This document shows, piece by piece, positions 7,529 to 16,500 of a DNA stretch of 64,000 nt. The notes beneath the pieces were generated by a model. That model saw only the letters and a list, made by a program, of their open reading frames with translations. It was not told where the DNA came from and ran no database searches. Source of the DNA: Elusimicrobiota bacterium. Lineage in GTDB: Bacteria; Elusimicrobiota; Elusimicrobia; UBA1565; UBA9628. Positions within the stretch are counted from its first letter, which is position 1, and every line of letters starts with the position of its first letter. The position numbers and the translations under genes are program-made. The stretch lies in contig JACRDQ010000044.1 of assembly GCA_016218545.1 (NCBI GenBank), forward strand, positions 62,001 to 126,000, given 5' to 3'.

Positions 7529-10500
7529 TCATTTGATGAAGTCTATGAGCAGGCCGTCATCCGGGACGGTGTTGCAGGGAGCCAGGACGGCCTCCAGCGC
7601 TTGAGTCGAGTTCTTGGGCGGCGCCGGGAGCATCATACAAAGATTGGCCCTGGGGTTGAAGAGTTGGTCGGCCGAGCCTCCCTTCGGATTGACGCGCCAG
7701 AGCATGTCCTTGCCCTCGTCGCACGGCCGGATGGCCAGGTGGTCGGTGTCCTTCTGGGGATAGATGCAGGCGCCGGTCTCCGTATGCACGAGCTTGATGT
7801 CCCCGTTGACCATCTCCGTGTAGTTGAAGCGCTCGCTCTTGTCGTCGCACGGCCGGGCGAAGAGCTTCGCCTCCTTGTCGTTGGGCTTGGGCGTGAAGGG
7901 CCCCGTTGGCGGGTCGACGACGGCCAGGCAGAGCCCGTTGCCGGCCTTCACCTCGGTGTTCACCGGATGCCACGTGGGCCGCTCGGCGTCCGGGATATCG
8001 CGGAAGTTCTGGCTGTCCGTGCCCATGCACGAGGTCCAGATGGCGAAGGCCGTGTTCGGGTTGGCGTTCTCCTTGTTGAAGTGCAGGCACTTCTGAGCGT
8101 CGCGGTTGACGATCTTGTCGTAGAACCCGTCGTTGGTGATGACCTTCCACTGCTGGCGCTTGTCGTCCTTGTCGCACTGGCCGAGGATGAGGGGTTCGTT
8201 GCCGTCCGCCGAGTCTCCCTTGCGGGCCCTGAGGCACAGCCCCTCGCTCTTGAGGAAGACGTAGCCGTCGTCGAGCTTGCCCGTGCTCCAGCGCTCGGCG
8301 TCGCCGTCCTTGCAGGGCTCCTGGATGACGTTGAGGCCGTCCTTGGACACGCCCAGGCAGTGGCGGCTGTGGCCGATGGCCAGGTAGGTGTTCGTGTACT
8401 CGAGACTCGGGCCCATGAGGTCGCTGAGCTCGGTCTGAGCCACCAGGGCGGCGTGGATCGCCGCCTGGTCCGCGAAGGCCTTCTTGTACTTGGCGCTGCC
8501 GTTCTCCATGGTGGCCAGGACGTCCTTGTACCTGGCTTCCTCGGCCTCGACCTGCTGCCGGACCCGGTCCTCGGCCTCGGCGAGCTTGGAGGCGATGTGG
8601 GAGTGGACCCAGGTCGCGACCGCGGAGGAGACCTTGCTGAGCGCGGATTCCGTCAGCTTGTCGAGCGCGATGGCGGGCAGAAGGGCGAAGGCTTCCGCGT
8701 CGAAGGCGGCGTTGGCCGGGGTGTCCGGGACCTTGACCGCGAAGTACTCGCGCATGGGGGCCCCCGCGATCTTGAACTTGAGGTCCAGGATGAGCGGGTC
8801 GTTCTTGGCGATCATGTCGCGCAGGTCTCCCAGGAGGATGGCCTGGTCGACCTCGAAGGGGAGGTGGCTGACCGCGGCCTCAAGGATGTTCTCGAGCTCC
8901 TTCAGGACGAAGTTCTCGACCTCTTCCGTGGCTTCGACCACGGCCGAGGCGATGGTCAGCGCCGCCGTGGCGATGTCGCGCTCGGCGTAGAGGCCGATCA
9001 GGCGCGGGTCGAGGTCGAAGGCCGCGGCCACCGCGGCCTTGGCCGCTTCGAGCACGCCCTGGGCGGCCTTGAGGGAGACGTAGGTGGCGCCCGCGGCGAT
9101 GTACCAGCCCGGCGAGCAGGCCCAGTGCGTCCACCGAGAGCCGCAGTGGTGCGCCTCGGAGATCTCGTGGTCGTAAGTCCCCTGCAGGGAGTTGACGCGG
9201 CTCTCGACGGAGTCCAGGCTGGCCTGGGCGCGCGCCTTGACCTTGTCGTCCTCGGCCTTGACCTGGGCGATCTGGTCGTTGATCTTGTCCACCTTGGCCT
9301 GGGCGTCCCGGAGCGCGGCGGAGTCGGCCTCCAGCTTGGCGTTGGCGGACTGGCGCAGCTCCTCGACGCCCTTCTTGATCTCGGCCTCGAGCCAGGGCTC
9401 CAGCGCGGACTTGAACTCGCCGACCACGCTGATGTCGGCCGTCTTGTCGAAGGTCCCCTTCTGCAGGTCGAAGCCGTCGAGGCGGATCGTCAGGTCCGCG
9501 TCGCCGAAGACGCCCAGCTTCTCGACGATGTCGAACTCGAAGTGCGGGGGCTCGATGTCGAGCTTGACCCGCTGGGTCCCGCCGAGGAGGTTGACGTCGG
9601 AGTTGATGATGAACTTGGGGTCGAGGTTGATGGAGATGTCCACGTCGTTGTTCTTGAACTTGAGGACCTCCAGGTCGATGTCCGAGATCTTGCCCTTGAA
9701 GGTGATCCCGCTCGTGGGCCCGCCAGCTCCCGTGATGGAGCCGAGGTCCTGGCCCATGAAGTTGAAGGTCCCGGCGAAGGCGAACCCCTCGTTGACCAGC
9801 CCCAGGTCAGGGTCCGTGGCCCCGGGAGTGGTGAAGGCGAGCTTGGCGTTCTTGATGTTGAAGTAGGGGACCGGCAGCTTGGAGAGCTGCCCGGGGACCT
9901 TCATGAGGGTCTCGGCCACGTCGAGCAGGGCCGGGATGCCGAGCTGGTTGGCCTTGCCGGCGAACGCGACCCCGTCGGGCATGGCGGCCTCGGCCAGGAA
10001 CTTGAGGCTCACGGCCAAGTCGAGGTCGAGGCAGTCGGAGCTTTTCGGGTCGGCGCAGCGGCCGAACTGCTCCTCGCCCGCGAACCCGAGCTGGACGTCG
10101 CCGGCGTCGTTGATGGCCGCGTCCATCTTGAGGTTGGACAGGGAGATGCCCGCGATGCCGAAGGGCTGGTGCCAGGCGCCGTCCATGGCTCCCACGATCT
10201 TGATGCCCAGGCCCTCGGGAGAGAACTCGAGCTCGATCGAGGAGGAGAGCTCGAGGAGGTCCTTTCCGGCCTTGACCAGCACCGGGATCTTGAGCCCGGC
10301 CTCCACGTCCTCCCCGCCCCAAAGCACGAAGAACGAGGGCAGGACGCCGGGCTTGTAGTTCATCGCCTTGGGCGGCAGGCCCGAGGGGTTGCCGGCTTCC
10401 GCCATGGCGAAGCTCAAGCGCAGGCCGGGACTCCCCTGGAAGACGCCGGTGATCTCGCCCATGATGATGGCGTCGTCGTGGACGCCGATCTTGCTGAGGC

Positions 10501-13500
10501 CCTTGCCGAGGATGCCCATGGAGGCCGGGTCGAAGTCCGCGACGAGGCCGATGCCTCCGGGGATGCTCACCGAGACGTTGGACTTGCCGAAGATGTCGTC
10601 GAACATGTCCCGGGCGATGACGCCGAAGGACGCGCGCGTGCCGTTGAGCCCGTTCTCCGTGATGATGAGGGCCGCGCTGGGGATGGTCAGGGCGTCCAGG
10701 ACCTTGACGCCCGCCGCGATCGGAAGGAGCTCGGTGATCTTGAAGTTCTTCTGGTCGATGGCGAAGGTCCAGTTGGCCGCCCCGCCCGCCCCGGCGTCGA
10801 AGAGGAAGGCGTCGGTCTTCCTGCCCGCGAGGGTCGTCTTGGCCTCGATGCCGTCGCGGGAGAGCTTGATCGCGTCGAGCTCGAAGCGGTCGCCGCTCGG
10901 GATGGACTTGCCGCCGGGCAGGTCCCTCAGGGTGAAGGTCCCATCGAGCTCGAAGAAGTCGAGCGCGAGCTTCCCGTCGGCCCTGGTGAAGTCCCCGCTG
11001 ACGGAGACGCCCTTTTTGCCGCCGATCTCGCCGGAGGCGAAGAAAGCGATGTCCTGGGTCGAGGCGCCGCCGGAGGACTCGAGGGAGAACTTGAAGCCGC
11101 AGTCGCTCAGGATGAGGCCGGGGATGCCGAAGGGCTTCTCCCAGGTCCCGTCGTGGAGCGCGACGAGCGAGAAACCCGTGGAGGCGCCCCGGTCGAGGCT
11201 CAGCAGGGCCGTGAGGTTCTTGCCGATCCCGGCGCCGAGGAAGTCCACGCCGAACTGAAGCGAGATCTCCAGGTCGCCTTCGGGCTTGGAGGCGCTCAGG
11301 GCCGCAGGGAGCTTGGCCCAAGGGCTGTCGGCGGACTGCGCCCCGCCGCTCAGGGAGAGCTTCACGGGCCCGGTGACCCCGACCAGGCCGCCCAGGGAGG
11401 GGAGCTTCGGAAGGGGCGCGTTCGCCGAGAGGTTCAGCCCGGAGAGCAGGGACTGCTTGTCCGCTTCCGGGAGGCTCGCGGCCGAGCCCTTGGAGCCGCC
11501 GCCCATGGCCTTGAAGGCCTGGGGCGAGAGGGTCCCGCGCAGGGGGAGGCTCAGCGCGTCGATGCCCGCGGTCTTGAGCGCGGAGGCGATGCCGCCGGAG
11601 GCGGTGATGTCCAGTTGCGCGGCGAAGTTCACCCCGGCGGAGAGCCTGAGGGTGTCGTCCTTGGCCCAGCCGACCAAAGACGGCAGGTCGCCGGGGAGGT
11701 CCGCGGCGGTGACGGTCCTGGCCGGGGCGTTCTGGGACTGCACGATGAAGAGGGCGCTTTTGAGGGCGATGCTGTTGGCCGCGTGCCCCTGCGCCGAGGG
11801 GATGAAGGTGGCGGCGTCGAGGGTCTTGAAGAAGACCGCGGTGTACTCATCTCCCGGCGCGGGCTTGACGTGGCCGATCACGTCGATGAGGTCGCCGTTG
11901 AGCTTGGCCTCCACCTCGACCGAGGTGCCGTCGAGAGTCAGCTTGTCCATGGCCACGGCGTTGATGACCGGCACGCCCGTGAGCGGGTCGAAGATGTCGG
12001 CGAGGGTCAGGTCGTCGGCCGTGACCGTGACCTTGGACTGGGGGCCGCGGGTCTTGAGGAACCGGACCCCCTTGTCGTTGATGGCGCCGTTGACGCGGAT
12101 CTCGGCCGGAGAGACGGCCACCAGGCTCAGGGAGAGCCGGTCGAAGGCCTTCAAGCCCGCCGTCTCGGGCACGACGTCGGAGAGCTTGAGCGCGTCTCCC
12201 GTGGCCGTGAAGGAGGGGTCGTCTGCGAGCCCCCGCCGGACCGTGACGGTCTTGCCCGAGATCCTGCCGCCCACGGTCAGGGCCGCGGAGGAGATGTCGA
12301 GGAGGTCGAAGGCGAATTCGTTGAGGAAGGGGACGCCTGAGACCGCGGGCACGAAGTCCGCGAGCTTGAGGTCGGCTCCCTTGACCTGGAGGGTCTTGTC
12401 CGCGTAGCTCTGGGCCACGGACACTGCCTTGCCGTTGACCGTCCCGGTCACGGAGAGGGCGGCCGGGGAGCGCGAGAGGCTCTGGAAGGCGAACTTGTCG
12501 AGCAGGGGAACCTTGGAGGTCTCCGGGATGAAGGAGGCCAGGGTCAGGTTGTCCCCGGTCACGATGAAGGAGTCCTTGCCGGAGTCCACGGACACGGACG
12601 CGTTCTTGCCGCTGATGGCGCCCGTGACGCTGGTCTTGGTGCCGCCGCGCGAGACGCTCTTCAGGGTGAACTCGTTGAGCACCGGCAGCGAGGCCGTCTC
12701 CGGGATGAAGTCCGCGAGCTTCAGGCCCGCGCTGACGACCGTGAAGGACTTGTCCGTGCGGTCGAGGGTCACCGCCACCGCGATCCCGTCGATCTTGCCG
12801 TTCACGGCGAGCAGGGCGGTCGAGAGAGCGGCGCGGACGAAGGCGAACTTGGAGAGCACGGGCAGGTCGGACGCCGCCGGGACGAGGTCCGTGAGCTTCA
12901 AGTCCGCGCCGGTCACCACGGTCTCGTCCTTGGCGTCGTCCTTGGACACGGAGACGGCCTTGTCGTCGATGGTCCCGGACACGGTGACGCTCGAGCCCGT
13001 GCGGGAGAAGCCCGTGAAGGCGAAGCGGTCCAGGAGCGGGAGGCCCGCGGCCTGGGGGATGAAGTCCGAGAGTCTGAGGTCGTCTCCGGACACGTCGAGG
13101 GACTTGCCCGCGCTGTCCTGCCGCAGGGACACGGCCTTGCCGTCGACCTTGCCGGTCACGGCCAGGCCCGAGGCGGTCTGGGAGAGGCTCTCGAAGGCGA
13201 ACCTGCTGAGGAGGGGAACGCCCGCGGCCTGGGGGATGAAGTCCGACGCCTTGAGGTCCTGGCCGGTGACGGTGTAGAACTTCGTGGCCGGGTCCATCGT
13301 GACGGACACGGCCTTGCCGTCCACCGCGCCGGTCACGGCCACCTGGGCCTTGGAGGCGGTCAGGGACTGGAAGGCGAAGGACTTCAGGAGCGGCAGGTTC
13401 GCCGCGGCCGGGACGAAGTCGCCGACCTTGAGGTCCGCGCCGGTGACGGTGAAGGGCTGACCATCCGAGGCCACGGCCACGGACACGCTCCGCGTGCCGA

Positions 13501-16500
13501 GGGCGCCCGCGACCACGGTCTTGGCGCCCGAGCGGGCGACGCTCTTCAGGGCGAACTGGTCGAGCGCCGGGATGGCGGCGGCCTCCGGGATGACGTCCGA
13601 GAGCTTCAGGCCCGCGCTGGTGACGGTGAAGGACTTCTCGACCTGGTCGAGGGACACCGCGGCCGCGGCCGTGCCGATCTTCCCGGCCACGGTCACGACC
13701 TTGCCGGCCACCACGACCTTGTCCAGGGCGAACTTGGAGAGCACGGGCAGGTTGGAGGCGGCCGGGACGAAGTCCGAGAGCTTGAGGCCCGCGCCGACCA
13801 CGGTCACCTCGTTCTTGACGTCGTCCCTGGAGACGGAGACGGGCTTGCCGTCGATGGTCCCGGTCACGGTCACGATCGAGGCCGAGCGGGTGTAGCCCGT
13901 GAAGGCGAAGCGGTCGAGGAGGGGCAGGCCCGCGGCCTGGGGGATGAAGTCCGTGAGCTTGAGGCCGTCGCTGGTCACGACCAGGGAGCCGGTCGCATCC
14001 TTGTGCACGGACACGGCCTTGCCGTCGATCCTGCCGGTCGCAAGCACGTCCTGCCCGGTCTGGGTGAGGCTCTCGAAGGCGAACTTGTCGAGGGCGGGCA
14101 GGCCCGCGGCCCCGGGGAAGAAGTCCGAGACCTTGAGGTCCTGGCCGGTCACGGAGTAGGAGCCGGCGTTCCGGCGGGTCCTCACGGACACGGCCTTGCC
14201 GTTGACCTTGCCGTCCACGGAGATGCCCGTGTCCGAGCAGTCCAGGGAGTCGAAGGCGAAGACCTTGAGGAAGGGCAGGTTCGCGGCTGTCGGCACGAGG
14301 TCTACGAGCTTGAGGTCAGCCCCGGTCACGAGCACGTCGGCCTTGGCGTCGTCCTTGGACACGGAGACGGCCTTGTTGCCGATGGTCCCGGTCACGGTCA
14401 CGGCCGCGGGAGAGCGGGAGAGGTTCGTGAAGGCGAAGCGGTCGAAGAGAGGGGTGCCTGCGGCCTGGGGGATGAAGTCCGTGAGCTTCAGGCGCTCGCC
14501 GGTCACGGTGAGCGACTTGCCGGACGCGTCCCGGCGCAGGGTCACGGCCTTGTCGTCCACCTTGCCGGTCACGGCGAGGCCTTCGGCGCTGTGCTGCACG
14601 CTGTCGAGGGCGAAACGGCCAAGGAGAGGCACAGCGGCGGCCTCGGGGAAGACGTCCGAGGCCTTGAGGTCGGAGCCGGTGACGGAGTAGTAACCGGAGG
14701 TCCGGTCCACGGTCACGGTCACGGCCTTGCCGTTGACCCTGCCGCTCACGGTCAGGGTCGCAGACGAGACCCCGAGCTTGTCGAAGATGAACTTCTGGAG
14801 GAAGGCGACGTCCGAGGCCGCGGGCACGAAGTCGTCGAGGCCGAGGCCCGCTCCCGTGACCTGGGGAAGCTTGTCCGCGGCGTCGACCGTCACGGACACG
14901 GCCTTGCCGTTGATGGTCCCGGCAACGGTGACGGCGACCGGGGTGCGGGTGAGGCTCTGGAAGGCGAGCTTGTCGAGCAGGGGGACCTTGGCGGCCTCGG
15001 GGACGAAGTCCGCGAGCTCGAGGTCCGACCCGGTGATGACGAAGGAGCCCGTGTCGGACTCCGCGGACACGGACGCGTCCTTGTCGTTGATGGTCCCGGC
15101 GACGCTGGTCTTGCCGCCGGAGCGCGAGACGCTCTTCAAGGCGAACCGGTCCAGGACCGGGACCGAGGAGGCCTCTGGGACGACGTCCGCGAGCTTAAGG
15201 CCCGCGCTGGCGAGCGCGAAGGACCCGTCCGCCTGGTTGAGCGTCACGCTGGCGGAGACGGCTCCGATCTCGCCGGCCACGGTCACGAGCTTGCCCGCCA
15301 GGACGGCTCGGTCGAAGGCGAACCTGGAGAGGACCGGCAGCCCGGAGGCCTGCGGCACGAAGTCGTCCGCCTTGAGGTCCGCGCCGGTCACGGTCACGCC
15401 GCCCTGGGCGTCGTCCTTGGACACGGAGACGACCTTGTCGTCGATGGTCCCGGTCACGGTGACGCTCGCAGCCGAGCGCGAGTAGCCCGTGAAGGCGAAG
15501 CGGTCGAGGAGGGGCAGGCCCGCGGCCTCGGGGATGAGGTCGGAGAGCTTGAGGCCGTCGCTGGACACGACGAGGTTCTTGCCGGCTGCGTCCCGGCGCA
15601 CGGTCACGAGCTTGCCGTCGATCCTGCCGGTCATGACGAGCCCGGAGGCGCTCTGGGAGAGGCTCTCGAAGGCGAACTTGGCGAGGACTGGCATGGACGC
15701 GGCTTCGGGGAAGAAGTCCGAGGCTTTGAGGTCAGGGCTGGTGACGGAGTAGAGCTTCGTGGCGGGATCGACCTTCACGGCGACGGCCTTTCCTCCGACC
15801 GTGCCGTTGACCGTGATCGCGGGAGGAGCGCGGGACAGGCTCTGGAAGGCGAACCGCGAGAGGATCGGCAGTCCCGCGGTCTGGGGGAGGAGGTCGACGA
15901 GCTTCAAGTCCGCGCCGGTCAGGGTGAAGGAGTCCTTGCCGGCGTCGTCGCTGGGGTCCTCCATGGCCGCGGAGACGGTTTTGCCGTCGATGGTCCCGGA
16001 GACGGTGGTCTTGGTCCCGCTGTGGGAGACGCTCTTCAAGGCGAACCGGTCCAGGACCGGGAGCGAGGACGATGACGGGATGAAGTCAGCGAGCTTGAGG
16101 CCGGAGCTTGCGGCCGTATAGGACTTGTCGTCGCGGTCGAAGGTCACGGCGACGGAGGAGGGGCCTATCTTGCCGGTCACGGTCACGGTCCTGCCTGCCA
16201 GGACGGCCCGGTCGAAGGCGAATCGCGAGAAGACCGGCAGCCCCGCGGTCTGGGGGACGAGGTCGGAGAGCTTCAAGTCCGCGCCGATCACGGTCACGTC
16301 GCCCTTGGCGTCGTCCTTGGACACGGAGACGGCCTTGCCGTCGATGGTCCCGGTCATGGTGACGCTCGAGGTCGAGCGCGAGTAGCCCGTGAAGGCGAAG
16401 CGGTCGAGGAGGGGCAGGCCCGCGGCCTGGGGGATGAAGTCCGCGGCCTTGAGTCCGTCCCCGGACACGGAGAGGGACTGGCCGTTCTTGCTGCGGCGCA

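Noticed and set aside
7601..12340. Plus-strand open frame of about 1,579 codons inside the giant gene
   Set aside because: It lies antisense to the repeat and beta-rich parts of the giant protein and has valine/glycine/arginine-rich composition typical of an antisense shadow in GC-rich DNA, with no recognisable domain.
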